Assembly (NCBI RefSeq): GCF_004307995.1
Contig: NZ_SIRE01000015.1
Span: 62,001 to 126,000, forward strand
DNA length: 64,000 bases
DNA from: Paenibacillus thalictri
Lineage (GTDB): Bacteria > Bacillota > Bacilli > Paenibacillales > NBRC-103111
Direction: 5' to 3'
Made by a program: the position numbers and the translations under genes. Below, piece by piece: positions 24,579 through 33,762 of this stretch; position 1 is the first letter of the stretch, and every line of letters starts with the position of its first letter. The notes below the pieces were generated by a model. It did not search any database and was not told the DNA's origin. It worked only from the letters and a program-made list of their open reading frames with translations.

Positions 24579-24710
24579 GCTGTTTGCATTGAAGTTATTG
24601 AAGCTATGGATTGGAGGATGGTTTATGAGTTCACTTATTGTCAGGGAGCGGCCATATTCAAGCAATGGAATCTATAGCGTACCCTAGCCAATCCAACAAG
24701 CTTCATAGGA

Positions 24711-24762
24711 AAAAAATCAAGCAGCCCAGCCTTCTACATTCAAAGGCTTGACTGCTTGATTT
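24711..24762 (-). terminator. Intrinsic terminator after the GreA-like gene
   Basis: AAATCAAGCAG (24714-24724) pairs with CTGCTTGATTT (24752-24762), and AGCCTT with AAGGCT inside. On the minus strand the stem ends in a run of T. A 20-codon frame at 24625-24687 with a GGAGG lies just left of it, but is too short to call. Confidence 0.75.
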
Positions 24763-24776
24763 GTTGTTGCGGCTAT

Positions 24777-25241
24777 TCAGCCGAGCGCCAATTCGTCATC
24801 CATACTCCCGCGGTTCATATACTTTATGTCCTTAATCATAACTGCAAGCTCCCCCGAAGGAACGATCAGCTGGCAAGTTTCGTTTTTTTGGGCAAGCAGC
24901 AGTTGAAGGCCCATCGGAGACAGAAATGAAATCCGGTTATTGCCCGGGTCGGTCTGATGAGGAAATACGATCGTGTACGTTTCCGTTGAGCCATCTTCGA
25001 CATAGACCAGTTCCAACTGGCTGCCGATCAATACGGCGGAATTCAAGCTTTCCGTATGAAAATCGGCCAGTATCCGCTCCAGCAGCGCCGAATATTCGGT
25101 AATCCGTTTCTCCACCCGGCTCCGCTGCCGGTCCTGGCCCGGAAAATATTGATCCAGGAAAGGAACGATCTCCTCGTCAAAATAAACCAGCTGCCCAATC
25201 AGTTGCGCCCGTGAGCCCTGCAGCAGAAAACTATGGCTCAT
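24777..25241 (-). CDS. GreA/GreB-family elongation factor-like protein
   Basis: A 154-residue cytoplasmic protein. Residues 1-65 are helical, in the position of the Gre coiled coil. The C-terminal FKBP-like domain (about 66-150) shows AVLIGSQLELVYVEDGSTE, RISFLSPMGLQLLLAQKN and the final VMIKDIKY, matching the GreA_GreB C-terminal family. True GreA rescues backtracked RNA polymerase with acidic residues at the coiled-coil tip. Here the coiled coil lacks the usual PxT/GDxxEN pattern, so it could be a Gre-like RNA-polymerase-binding regulator rather than a cleavage factor. ATG at 25241 follows GTGGGGTGAT. Confidence 0.75.
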   Translation of the reverse strand: MSHSFLLQGSRAQLIGQLVYFDEEIVPFLDQYFPGQDRQRSRVEKRITEYSALLERILADFHTESLNSAVLIGSQLELVYVEDGSTETYTIVFPHQTDPGNNRISFLSPMGLQLLLAQKNETCQLIVPSGELAVMIKDIKYMNRGSMDDELALG

Positions 25242-25317
25242 AGTAGATCACCCCACTTGTGCGCGGCCTTTTCATTACTGCCTGAGAAATGAACCACTTC
25301 ATGCCAAAACCCTCCTA

Positions 25318-25351
25318 ATAAAAAATATGGACCCCCTACGCAAGGAGGTCC
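25318..25351 (-). terminator. Probable intrinsic terminator after the SRPBCC gene
   Basis: On the minus strand GGACC-T-CCT / AGG-G-GGTCC (25351-25329) with a 5-nt loop is followed by ATATTTTTTAT. It lies 60 nt after the SRPBCC stop. Confidence 0.5.
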
Positions 25352-25412
25352 TGTAATCATTTTACCAAATACAGATAGGTATTTCCAATGCAATCGGTTA
25401 CAGCTTATCCTG

Positions 25413-25862
25413 CTACCACCCAAAATCGAGCACGTTTCCGGTTTCAGCCACCGTCTTGATGTTGCTCAAAATCATCCACCAGTGATTTTCCGTATTGTTC
25501 AACGAAGGATGGTCCGGCGACCACTGGTCGTTAACCAACGTCAGCTTTGTGCAGTTGCCGACAGTTTCCAGCGTGAAGGTAACCCGCGATTCCAACTCGG
25601 CATGATTGGGCCTATACGAAGGTCCGGGATGCTCCAGAAAGCTAAATGTCTTGCAAGGCTCGAACGCCGCGATTTTTCCATAGACATGGACGGTCTGGTC
25701 CCCTTCATTGCCGGGGCCAACGTACGCGAAGTCGGAGCCCGGTTCGAACGTCGACTGAATGACGCTGCCGAAAAAGGTCTTCTTTGTCCCTTCGGGGGAA
25801 ATCAGTACATCCCATACAGTCTCCGGTTGTGCTCCAATATAAAATTCGTATTTCAGCTCCAT
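25413..25862 (-). CDS. SRPBCC (AHSA1-type) ligand-binding domain protein
   Basis: A 149-residue single-domain protein of the START/Bet v1-like fold. The N-terminus MELKYEFYIGAQPETVWDVL, the FFGSVIQSTFEPGS segment and the C-terminal GWWMILSN-like NHWWMILSNIKT helix match AHSA1-type proteins. It probably binds a small hydrophobic ligand. The ATG at 25862 has AAAGGAG 7 nt upstream; the longer open frame to 26111 overlaps the divergent regulator gene and is rejected. It is divergent from an AraC-family gene, which likely controls it. Confidence 0.85.
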   Translation of the reverse strand: MELKYEFYIGAQPETVWDVLISPEGTKKTFFGSVIQSTFEPGSDFAYVGPGNEGDQTVHVYGKIAAFEPCKTFSFLEHPGPSYRPNHAELESRVTFTLETVGNCTKLTLVNDQWSPDHPSLNNTENHWWMILSNIKTVAETGNVLDFGW

Positions 25863-25961
25863 ATGCTCGCTCCTTTGTTCATGTGGTAATATAAGATTAC
25901 CTTTCGCATGAAGACAAGTATTGTAAAAACGCGACAACGCGACGAATTGGAGTGAGCGGAT

Positions 25962-26777
25962 ATGGATGCACCTGTTCAACGGCCCAGCTTGGGCGTATTG
26001 AACCTGCACATGGGGGAGAAAAATTTTCGATTGTCCCGTTACGCCCCTTCCGAAGAGGTTGGCGCTTTCATCAAGCATTATTGGATTGTCAGCTGGGACT
26101 TGACTCATCAAGCTCCTTACTTACAAGATGTCGTGCCCAATCCATGCGTCAACTTAGTCGTTGAGCCAAACAAAACGTTCATATACGGTGCGGCCAAAAG
26201 CAAATTTTCCTATTTTTTGCAAGGAAAAGGGCTTGTCTTCGGTGTGAAGTTCAAGCCCGGCGGATTTTATCCCTTTATCAAACGTCCCGTTTCCGCGTTA
26301 ACCGGCAACCCTTTGGACGTAAAAAGCGTGTTTGGCGTAGAAGCCGCAGCTTTGGAGCAGGCCATTCTTTCACTGGATGAAGACACGGCGATGGCCCACG
26401 TAATGGACGAGCTGATCCGCGGCAAGTTGCCCGAACCGGATCCGAACATCCCGCTCATCAACGAAATCATTGACGGCATCCAGGAAGACCGAGACATTCT
26501 CAAGGTCGACGATGTCTCCGAACGCTTTCATATGAATAAACGAAAGCTGCAGCGCTTGTTCGATCAATACGTCGGCCTCAGCCCGAAATGGGTCATCAAG
26601 CTGTACCGGCTTCAGAACGCCGCCGAAGCGGTCGATACAGGACCTGAACCGGACTGGGCCAAGTTCTCGGCCGACCTCGGTTATTACGATCAATCTCATT
26701 TTATTAAAGATTTTAAGGCCATTGTCGGCGCAACTCCCGAAGCTTATGCCCGACGCGGCCAGATGACCGGGGTTTGA
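25962..26777 (+). CDS. AraC-family transcriptional regulator
   Basis: A 271-residue regulator. The N-terminal half (about 15-150) resembles the DUF6597-type sensor found in AraC proteins (IKHYWIVSWDL, PNPCVNLVVEP, GVKFKPGGFYPF). The C-terminal helix-turn-helix domain (about 175-265) shows VDDVSERFHMNKRKLQRLF and the second motif FSADLGYYDQSHFIKDFK, ending GATPEAY. It probably controls the divergent SRPBCC gene through the 99-bp shared intergenic region. The ATG at 25962 has GGAGTGAG upstream. Confidence 0.87.
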   Translation: MDAPVQRPSLGVLNLHMGEKNFRLSRYAPSEEVGAFIKHYWIVSWDLTHQAPYLQDVVPNPCVNLVVEPNKTFIYGAAKSKFSYFLQGKGLVFGVKFKPGGFYPFIKRPVSALTGNPLDVKSVFGVEAAALEQAILSLDEDTAMAHVMDELIRGKLPEPDPNIPLINEIIDGIQEDRDILKVDDVSERFHMNKRKLQRLFDQYVGLSPKWVIKLYRLQNAAEAVDTGPEPDWAKFSADLGYYDQSHFIKDFKAIVGATPEAYARRGQMTGV

Positions 26778-26807
26778 GTCGCGGCAGCTCTTGGAGCCGT
26801 GATTGCC

Positions 26808-27566
26808 TTATTTATGGGACGGGTCGTTCCCGGGGTCGATCAGCTCCAGCAACGCCTGCGGAAGCGCAAACTGCTGATTGTTAATGATGATCCGTTTCAA
26901 CTTGTCCTCTGAAATTTGGTCCTCTTTGATTTCTTCGATTTCTTTATGTAACCGTTCCATCTGCCTGTCCAAAGCGGAAGCGGCTTGTGCCGCTTCTTTT
27001 AATTCTTCCAGCAGCCGCCGCGGCACCCCTTGCTTATCTTGGTTGAATTTGTAATAAATTTTGTGTTCCAGGCTGGCCCAGAAGTCCATCGCAATCGTAC
27101 GGATCTGAATCTCTACGCATACCCGCTCCTGCCGGTCGGACATATACACCGGAACGTCCACAATCAGGTGCAAGCTTTGGTAACCGTTCGGCTTGGGCTG
27201 CTTGATGTAGTCCTTCTCATCGACAATCACCAGATCCCCCTGGCTTTTCAGCATGTCGCGAATGGCATAAATATCGGATACAAACGAGCAAGTGATCCGC
27301 AGTCCGGCAATATCCTTAATGTGCTCGCGAATGCTCGGAAACGAGACGTTCCCGCCTTTACGATACAGCTTGTTTAAGATGCTTTCCGGCGATTTCAAGC
27401 GGGATTTCGTATGTTCGATCGGGTTGTATTCATGAAGAAACTGGAATTCCTCCACCAATATTTCGATTTTGGTCTCCATCGCATCCAGCGCAAATTTATA
27501 CATCATCAGAAAACGGGTAATTTCATTTTGAAATTGTTTAAGCTGATTCATCGGAAACAGATTCAT
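26808..27566 (-). CDS. Small alarmone synthetase, (p)ppGpp synthetase domain (RelP/RelQ type)
   Basis: A 252-residue single-domain RelA/SpoT synthetase without the hydrolase, TGS or ACT regions of long Rel. Key blocks are PESILNKLYRKG, the catalytic region DIAGLRITCSF, the nucleotide-binding KQPKPNGYQSLHLIVD and VEIQIRTIAMDFWASLEHK. It transfers pyrophosphate from ATP to GDP or GTP, making alarmone under stress. The C-terminal 60 residues are a charged helical tail (ALDRQMERLHKEIEEIKED) that could aid tetramer formation. It resembles YwaC/YjbM but is longer (about 210 residues in those). ATG at 27566, GGAAGGAG upstream. Confidence 0.9.
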   Translation of the reverse strand: MNLFPMNQLKQFQNEITRFLMMYKFALDAMETKIEILVEEFQFLHEYNPIEHTKSRLKSPESILNKLYRKGGNVSFPSIREHIKDIAGLRITCSFVSDIYAIRDMLKSQGDLVIVDEKDYIKQPKPNGYQSLHLIVDVPVYMSDRQERVCVEIQIRTIAMDFWASLEHKIYYKFNQDKQGVPRRLLEELKEAAQAASALDRQMERLHKEIEEIKEDQISEDKLKRIIINNQQFALPQALLELIDPGNDPSHK

Positions 27567-27713
27567 GATCCATGACTCCTTCCAAATTCAAGATTCAAAG
27601 ATGATTTTGTAATGATGTATATAGAATACCGTGATCCGGCATGGCAAGCAAATTTGGCCCCTCGTCCAATCGAGCGGACCGCCGTATCCGCCTCTCGACG
27701 GCGACGGCGCTGC

Positions 27714-29132
27714 TTACCGTTCCTGTCCGATGACATCGTAGTGTTCAATCCGGTTGCGGTACATAAAATGCCTTGAGCCCTCCAGCGAGTGGTTGTCGCC
27801 GAAAATCCCATCTTGGTAAATGGAGCCCGTTCTCATATCGAATTGAATATCGGTCATGGCTGCGATGTTCTGAAGCAAGTAATAAGAGCCCTCCACGGCG
27901 TCCAACGTAAAAAGCGACTTCGGATCGGCAGGCTGCAAGTCGGCAAGCGGCTTCAGCGTTGCGGGATCGAGCAGCCACACCGACGTGCCCTTGGAGTTTT
28001 GAGCTTTGGCGATGACATAATCGTTGATGACCGGATCGCCGATATTTCCGCTATACATGTTGTAATAAGCGGATTTCAGCGAACTGGCTTCGAATCGCGC
28101 CTGATCCTGCCCGTCCTCCCTATTGAATAAAGCGACTGCATCGGCGGTCATATAGTAAATTCGGTCTCCGGATGCAAAAATCGGCGTCCGCTCCGGCAGT
28201 TCCCGCGTCCACAACAGCTCGCCGCCGCTGCTTACGTAATGGACAACCGTTTGTTTCGAACCGGGAACATTCATAATAAGCGCCATCGATTGATCTGAAA
28301 GCACGAGCATTTTGGGCAGCCACTTCTGCGCGTTGTCTCCGTACCATTCGCTTAAGTTCACCGTATAACGCCGCTCCCCATCATCGTTAAACAGATGCAG
28401 AAACACGTCTTGGCCGGTATAACCGTAGCCCTCCACAGTCAGCAGCGTCCCTAACGTAACGTTGACCGTAGAGGTTTCGCGCAGCCCCGCCAGCAGATTG
28501 CGCACCGGGCGATTATGCCTGGATCCGGGCAGGGTAAACTTGCTTTGCAGTTCGCCGGCCGCATCCAGCTTGTACACAAACTTCTTGCACCCTATAACAG
28601 CTCCCCCGGATAACGCCGGCTGCAAGTCGCACGAATCGCCTTGTGCCATCATCTTATCCCAAAGTAACTCGCCGGTCGCCGCATCCATAACATAGACGGA
28701 GTTGGATAAGCTAGGGTCGATGCCGTCGGCGGGCGAACTTAACACATAAATTTGCCCGTCCGGTGAAAGCTGTATGTATACGTTGGACGCATGCTTTTGA
28801 ACCGCATCTTCCACGAACAGATCGGTGCTCCAGCGCTGCTCTCCGGCCGGTGTATAAGATACGACGGAAATATACTCGGAAGAAACGCGCATCCCGATAA
28901 TCGCGTTGCCCTGCGCATCCAGCATGATTTGGCTGACAGCGGAAATTTTGGCTAGCGGCGGGTTATTCCGTGAATCCAGAAACAACTCGGCGCGGGTAGG
29001 CGTTGCCCAACTGTGCGTGATGGAATACGTATCCGGTTTATCCGCCGAAGCATGGGCCGGAAGCGGAGCAGGCCATACCGTTAGCATCGATGCAACTGCC
29101 AGGCACAGCCCGGCGTATTTCAATTTTCCCAT
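27714..29132 (-). CDS. Secreted PQQ-like beta-propeller protein
   Basis: A 472-residue exported protein. The signal peptide ends near residue 28 (LPAHASADK). The remainder consists of repeated beta-propeller blades typical of PQQ_2/quinoprotein-like proteins: SVYVMDAATGELLWDKM, YVSSGGELLWTREL, VWLLDPATLKPLADL. No catalytic quinoprotein residues are evident, so a structural or binding role is more likely than a dehydrogenase. The ATG at 29132 has GGAGG 5 nt upstream; the longer frame to 29243 begins inside repeat copy B and is rejected. Confidence 0.72.
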   Translation of the reverse strand: MGKLKYAGLCLAVASMLTVWPAPLPAHASADKPDTYSITHSWATPTRAELFLDSRNNPPLAKISAVSQIMLDAQGNAIIGMRVSSEYISVVSYTPAGEQRWSTDLFVEDAVQKHASNVYIQLSPDGQIYVLSSPADGIDPSLSNSVYVMDAATGELLWDKMMAQGDSCDLQPALSGGAVIGCKKFVYKLDAAGELQSKFTLPGSRHNRPVRNLLAGLRETSTVNVTLGTLLTVEGYGYTGQDVFLHLFNDDGERRYTVNLSEWYGDNAQKWLPKMLVLSDQSMALIMNVPGSKQTVVHYVSSGGELLWTRELPERTPIFASGDRIYYMTADAVALFNREDGQDQARFEASSLKSAYYNMYSGNIGDPVINDYVIAKAQNSKGTSVWLLDPATLKPLADLQPADPKSLFTLDAVEGSYYLLQNIAAMTDIQFDMRTGSIYQDGIFGDNHSLEGSRHFMYRNRIEHYDVIGQER

Positions 29133-29217
29133 GTGATCCTCCTTTTTGAAAACCCCGTACCTGTAACCATTCGACAACTTTTTCCAATCTCCTATATAGC
29201 AGCTCAAAATACCGCGA

Positions 29218-29382
29218 GGCCACCGAAAAAGTAAACGCTGCATGCGCCAATCATTCTTCCGGCCGCTAATTGTCCCGAATTTCTTGGATTGTACCCGCGT
29301 CTGCGGGTGAAATTCGGAGACAAAAGCGAACGCGGGGCCCTTCCAGAATGATTTCGCTCACTCCGCTACTTTTTCAGTGGCC
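29218..29382 (+). repeat. 165-bp palindromic dispersed repeat, copy B
   Basis: The most diverged copy, between two minus-strand genes. GGCCACCGAAAAAG at 29218 is the inverted match of CTTTTTCAGTGGCC-like sequence ending at 29382. Compared with copies A and C it keeps pairing through two double changes: the apical stem is ACCCGC/GCGGGT (29293-29298 with 29303-29308) instead of ACCTGC/GCAGGT, and the arm is ATCATTCT/AGAATGAT (29250-29257 with 29345-29352) instead of ATCATGCT/AGCATGAT. The outer dinucleotides GA and TC extend the palindrome to 29216-29384. Confidence 0.88.
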
Positions 29383-29434
29383 TCGAATGCCACAAAAGAC
29401 ATTTTACCCGGTTATGCAAACACGCCTGTTTCTC

Positions 29435-31321
29435 TTACGCTACGGTCCCCTTGGAAAATTGGCTGTTGTACAGCTCCGCATAAAAACCGCCGCGCGCCAG
29501 CAATTCTTCGTGATTGCCTTGCTCGACAACACTGCCGTGCTGCATCACCAGAATGAGATCGGCATCCCGGATGGTCGACAAGCGATGTGCGATGACGAAG
29601 TTCGTCCGGCCTTCCATCAACCGGTGCATCGCCTTCTGGATGTAGATCTCCGTCCGTGTGTCGACGCTGCTGGTCGCCTCGTCGAAAATGAGAATCGCCG
29701 GATCGGCAAGTATCGCTCTGGCAATCGTAAGCAGCTGTTTCTGCCCTTGCGAGATGTTGGACGCCTCTTCATTCAGCACCGTATCGTAACCTTCCGGCAG
29801 CGTACGGATAAAATGATCGGCATGGGCCGCCCGCGCAGCCTCCATAATCTCCTCCTCCGTCGCATCCAATCTGCCGTAGCCGATATTGTCGCGGATCGTG
29901 CCGTTAAACAGCCACGTGTCCTGAAGCACCATGCCAAACAAGCTGCGCAGCCGCTCCCGCTTCATCTCGGTGATGTTCACGCCGTCGATGGTGATGGCGC
30001 CTTCGTTAAGCTCATAAAATCGCATCAGCAAGTTAACCAGCGTCGTTTTGCCCGCTCCGGTCGGGCCGACAATAGCGACGGTCTGCCCTCGGTTCACGTT
30101 GATGTTCAGCTGTTCGATCAGCGGCGCGTCCTCCTTATACCGGAAGCTGACGTTTTCGAATGCTACGTCGCCGCGCGGTTCGGCCAGTGCTTTTGCATCC
30201 TGGGCTTCGGGAACCTCCTCCTGCTCATCAAGCAGTTCGAAAACACGTTCGGCCGAAGCCAACGTCGATTGTATGATATTGGCGATATTCGCGGTTTGCA
30301 CGATCGGCATGGAAAATTGCCGCGCATACTGAATGAACGCTTGAATGTCGCCGATTTGGATCGACCTGTTCGTCACCATGACACCGCCGACAACGCAGAT
30401 CAGCACGTAGCCGATATTATTAATGACACTCATCAACGGCATCATAATCCCGCTGATGAACTGCGCCCGCCAGCCGGAATCGTAAAGCCGTTCATTGACC
30501 TCGTTAAAGGTTTCCACCGACTTGCGTTCATGCCCAAACGCTTTGACGATCTTGTGGCCGGTATACATCTCCTCCACATGGCCGTTCAGCTTGCCCAGCG
30601 CTTGCTGCTGCCCGACAAAATGCTTTTTGGACCGGGAAGAGATCGCTTTGATCGCAAGAAAACTAAGCGGCAGCGTCAGAATCAGCAGCAGCGTAAGCAG
30701 CGGGCTGATCGTCAGCATCATTACGATAATACCGATCAGCGTAATAACCGAAGTAATGACCTGGGTTAAGCTTTGCTGCAGCGTGCTGCTGATATTATCC
30801 ATATCGTTGACAGCGCGGCTTAAAATTTCTCCATGCGTTTGCGAATCAAAATATTTGAGCGGAAGGCGGGTCAGCTTCTTATTGACGTCATTACGCAGAC
30901 CGTACACGGTTTTCTGCGCCACCCCCGCCATCAAGTACTGCTGAATATAAGAAAATACGGAACTGAGCGCATACAATCCGATCAAAAGCAGCACAATGTC
31001 CCAAATATACGCAAAATCAATCGAGGCTCCCGGAACGCCCTGCATCTTCGCCATCAGGCCTTCGAATAGTTTGGTTGTCGCTTGCCCCATGATCTTCGGG
31101 CTAACAATGCTGAATATCGTACTGATGATCGCCGTGAACAATACAGCCAGCAGCTTAAGCCGAAACGGCTTCAAATACCCAAGCAGCCGGCGGAACGTGC
31201 TTTTGGCATCCTTCGCCTTCTGGCCCGGCATCGGAGGTCCGAAACCCCCGCCGCCCATAAAGCCTCTTCCGCCCCCGCTGCGGCCGTGCCGATGAGACTT
31301 TTGATGATCGCTCATGCCCAT
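29435..31321 (-). CDS. Heterodimeric ABC exporter subunit, YfiC-like
   Basis: A 628-residue half-transporter with an unusual His/Gly-rich N-terminal tail (HRHGRSGGGRGFMGGGG), six membrane helices (about 60-345) and a nucleotide-binding domain. Walker A is GPTGAGKTTL, the signature is the non-canonical NISQGQKQ, Walker B is AILIFDEATSSVD with the catalytic Glu, and the switch His lies in VIAHRLST. It overlaps the partner gene by 10 bp. By organisation (TetR, then two half-transporters) it resembles the B. subtilis YfiB/YfiC multidrug-type exporter. Substrate not determinable. Confidence 0.92.
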   Translation of the reverse strand: MGMSDHQKSHRHGRSGGGRGFMGGGGFGPPMPGQKAKDAKSTFRRLLGYLKPFRLKLLAVLFTAIISTIFSIVSPKIMGQATTKLFEGLMAKMQGVPGASIDFAYIWDIVLLLIGLYALSSVFSYIQQYLMAGVAQKTVYGLRNDVNKKLTRLPLKYFDSQTHGEILSRAVNDMDNISSTLQQSLTQVITSVITLIGIIVMMLTISPLLTLLLILTLPLSFLAIKAISSRSKKHFVGQQQALGKLNGHVEEMYTGHKIVKAFGHERKSVETFNEVNERLYDSGWRAQFISGIMMPLMSVINNIGYVLICVVGGVMVTNRSIQIGDIQAFIQYARQFSMPIVQTANIANIIQSTLASAERVFELLDEQEEVPEAQDAKALAEPRGDVAFENVSFRYKEDAPLIEQLNINVNRGQTVAIVGPTGAGKTTLVNLLMRFYELNEGAITIDGVNITEMKRERLRSLFGMVLQDTWLFNGTIRDNIGYGRLDATEEEIMEAARAAHADHFIRTLPEGYDTVLNEEASNISQGQKQLLTIARAILADPAILIFDEATSSVDTRTEIYIQKAMHRLMEGRTNFVIAHRLSTIRDADLILVMQHGSVVEQGNHEELLARGGFYAELYNSQFSKGTVA

Positions 31322-33039
31322 TCCTCCTCTGCCAGCTGCGAAGATACGATTTCCCGGTATACCTTGGACGTATCCATTAGCTCCGCATGGGTGCCCATGC
31401 CGACGATCTCGCCTTCGTCCAAAACGATGATGCGATCCGCATCCATGATGGTGCTGACTCTTTGCGCTACGATAATCACCGCAGCTTGCCCCGTCTCCTG
31501 CTTCAACGCCGCGCGCAAGCTGGCGTCCGTCTTGTAATCCAGCGCGGAGAAGCTGTCGTCGAAGATGTAGACGTCGGGCTTGCGAACAAGCGCCCTGGCA
31601 ATGGACAGCCGCTGCTTCTGGCCGCCCGACAAATTGCCTCCGCCTTGCGAAATCACCGTTTCATATCCCTCTTGCTTTTCCTCGATAAACCCGGATGCCT
31701 GCGCAACCGCGGCAGCATGCCGGACTTGTTCGTCCGACGCGTCTGCCATGCCATACTGAATATTTTCGCGGATCGTGCCTGTAAACAACTCTGCTTTCTG
31801 CGGCACAAATCCGATTTTGGCACGCAAGCTTTCCTGCGTCATATCCCGTACGTCGACGCCATCCACCCGAATCGAACCTTCGGCAATATCGTAAAAGCGA
31901 GGAATCAGACTGATCAGCGTCGATTTCCCTGACCCGGTGCCGCCGATAATCGCTGTTGTCTCGCCAGGTTTCGCTTCGAATGAAATATGGGAGATAGCCG
32001 GTTTCTCCGCTCCCGGATAATGAAACGTCACCCGGTCAAATACCACATGCCCGCCTCTGGACGCCACAGCTTTGGCACCGGGACGATCCACGATGTCGGG
32101 AAGGGTGTCCAACACTTGATTGATCCTCACGGCGGAAGCGGAAGCCCGCGGCACCATGACAAACATCATCGACACCATCAACAGCGAAAACATGATTTGC
32201 ATGGCATATTGCAAAAAGGCCATCAAATCTCCGACCTGCATATGCCCGTCACTGATCCGGATCGCCCCGAACCAAATGATCGCAATGGATGTAAAGTTCA
32301 TGATCAGCATCATCAGCGGCATCATAACCGCCATAATTTTATTCACTTTGATCGCCGTTTCGGTCAAATCCATATTCGCCAGATTAAAACGTTCCTTCTC
32401 TTGTTCCGTGCGATTAAACGCCCGGATGACCCGCACGCCGGTCAAGTGTTCGCGAAGCACCAAATTCAGCTTATCTACCTTGACTTGCATTACTTTGAAG
32501 AAAGGAATCCCCTTTCTCGCGATGATAAAGATCGTGAGCGCCAGGATCGGCACTACGCAGACGATAACAAGCGACAAACCCGGGTCTTTGGACACCGCCA
32601 TAATGACCCCGCCGATACACATCATCGGCGCGGAAACCATCATGCGCATCATCGTCAGAAGCACTTGCTGCACCTGGGTGACATCGTTGGTCGTGCGGGT
32701 AATCAGCGAAGCGGTTCCGAACTTGTCGAACTCCTGCAGCGAGAAGCTCTCGACGTGGGCAAACAATTTGCCGCGCAGTATTTTGCCGAATCCGGCAGAT
32801 ACTTTCGAGGAGTGGTAGCTGGCGACGATGGAGAAAACACCGCTCGCCGCCGACACAAGCAGCATAATGCCGCCGATGCGCCAAATATAGCCGTGATTGC
32901 CGGCCACAATCCCCTTATCCACAATGTCGGCCATCAGAGTCGGCAAGATCAGCTCGGATAGGGACTGCAGAAAAATCAGCAGCAGCACCAGAGTGATCGC
33001 TCCTCGGAATGGCCGTAAATTTCTAAACAGCTTGATCAC
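31312..33039 (-). CDS. Heterodimeric ABC exporter subunit, YfiB-like, degenerate Walker B
   Basis: A 575-residue half-transporter: six membrane helices (about 15-305), Walker A GGTGSGKSTL, canonical signature LSGGQKQRLSIARAL, Walker B VYIFDDSFSALD in which Asp replaces the catalytic Glu, and VAQRVSTI in which Gln replaces the switch His. These changes mark the degenerate site of heterodimeric exporters; the YfiC-like partner supplies the intact Walker B. The start overlaps the TetR stop in ATGA, so the three genes form one operon. Confidence 0.92.
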   Translation of the reverse strand: MIKLFRNLRPFRGAITLVLLLIFLQSLSELILPTLMADIVDKGIVAGNHGYIWRIGGIMLLVSAASGVFSIVASYHSSKVSAGFGKILRGKLFAHVESFSLQEFDKFGTASLITRTTNDVTQVQQVLLTMMRMMVSAPMMCIGGVIMAVSKDPGLSLVIVCVVPILALTIFIIARKGIPFFKVMQVKVDKLNLVLREHLTGVRVIRAFNRTEQEKERFNLANMDLTETAIKVNKIMAVMMPLMMLIMNFTSIAIIWFGAIRISDGHMQVGDLMAFLQYAMQIMFSLLMVSMMFVMVPRASASAVRINQVLDTLPDIVDRPGAKAVASRGGHVVFDRVTFHYPGAEKPAISHISFEAKPGETTAIIGGTGSGKSTLISLIPRFYDIAEGSIRVDGVDVRDMTQESLRAKIGFVPQKAELFTGTIRENIQYGMADASDEQVRHAAAVAQASGFIEEKQEGYETVISQGGGNLSGGQKQRLSIARALVRKPDVYIFDDSFSALDYKTDASLRAALKQETGQAAVIIVAQRVSTIMDADRIIVLDEGEIVGMGTHAELMDTSKVYREIVSSQLAEEEWA

Positions 33040-33719
33040 GCCTCATCAACATCCTTTCCTTGTTCCTTCATAGGCGGATTCAGTATCGCCATACAACACA
33101 CCACGGCATCCTCCAGCTCACACCGGGTCAGCTCGGCGATTTCTTCGCCGCTTCTGCCCTGCTCACGCAGCTCTTGAGCGACATGCCGCATATGCATCAT
33201 CCCGCTCATCACCGCCCCCCAGTACAGCGAGGCCAGCAGCTCGTGCGACATCGCGCGGAGTTCCCCGCGCTCCATACCTTGCTTGATGACGCTGCGGATG
33301 AGGCTCATATTGTCGTGGCGCCAGCTCCACTTGTTTAACTCGTCGGTCGTAAACAATTCATTCAAATCATGCCGCATGCGCATAAAAAACAATACACTGT
33401 CCGATTCCTTCAGCATATTGGCATGCATCGTCCGCACCAGTCCTTCAAGCTGCTCCCTTACCGGAGCGCCGCTTGAAAAATGCGATTCGATATGCTTTTT
33501 CGATTGGTCGAACATAAACACAAATAATTCCCTGAATAGGGACATTTTATCCTTGAAATAATAATAAACAAGCCCTCTGGCCACACCGGCTTGCTCCGCC
33601 ACATCGCCGATCTCGGCGGCGGCATAACCTTTAGCCACGTAAACCTTTAACGCGCTGCGAATGATCGCCTCCTTGCGTTCCCGGCGTATTTCCTCATTTT
33701 GTTCCTTGTTGCGCGGCAA
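33036..33719 (-). CDS. TetR/AcrR-family repressor of the ABC exporter operon
   Basis: A 227-residue regulator. The N-terminal helix-turn-helix is IIRSALKVYVAKGYAAAEIG followed by DVAEQAGVARGLVYYYFKDKMSLFREL, typical of TetR. The rest is a helical ligand-binding domain with no assigned ligand. The TTG at 33719 has GAGGTG 8 nt upstream and is preferred; the frame is open to a TTG at 33761, which lies in the operator. It is first gene of the exporter operon and by family logic represses it until a transported drug binds. Confidence 0.88.
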   Translation of the reverse strand: MPRNKEQNEEIRRERKEAIIRSALKVYVAKGYAAAEIGDVAEQAGVARGLVYYYFKDKMSLFRELFVFMFDQSKKHIESHFSSGAPVREQLEGLVRTMHANMLKESDSVLFFMRMRHDLNELFTTDELNKWSWRHDNMSLIRSVIKQGMERGELRAMSHELLASLYWGAVMSGMMHMRHVAQELREQGRSGEEIAELTRCELEDAVVCCMAILNPPMKEQGKDVDEA

Positions 33720-33741
33720 CCTCGGTTCACCTCTTTTTTCA

Positions 33742-33761
33742 TTGACTTTCGTGTTAGTCAA
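33742..33761 (-). promoter_or_regulatory. Candidate TetR operator
   Basis: An inverted repeat TTGACT, 8 nt, AGTCAA directly at the predicted transcription start and 22 nt before the TetR start codon. Its position would block initiation, which suits autorepression. Its link to this TetR protein is inferred from location. Confidence 0.55.
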
Positions 33762-33762
33762 A

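Noticed and set aside
24625..24687. A 20-codon ORF with a GGAGG
   Set aside because: Very short, no hydrophobic or other feature, and chance occurrence is likely; mentioned only with the terminator.
29270..30769. A 499-codon plus-strand ORF starting in repeat copy B
   Set aside because: It runs antisense through the ABC exporter gene, whose Walker and signature motifs are unambiguous.
31987..32961. A 324-codon plus-strand ORF rich in His and Asp
   Set aside because: Antisense to the YfiB-like exporter subunit; composition is an artefact of reverse-strand reading.
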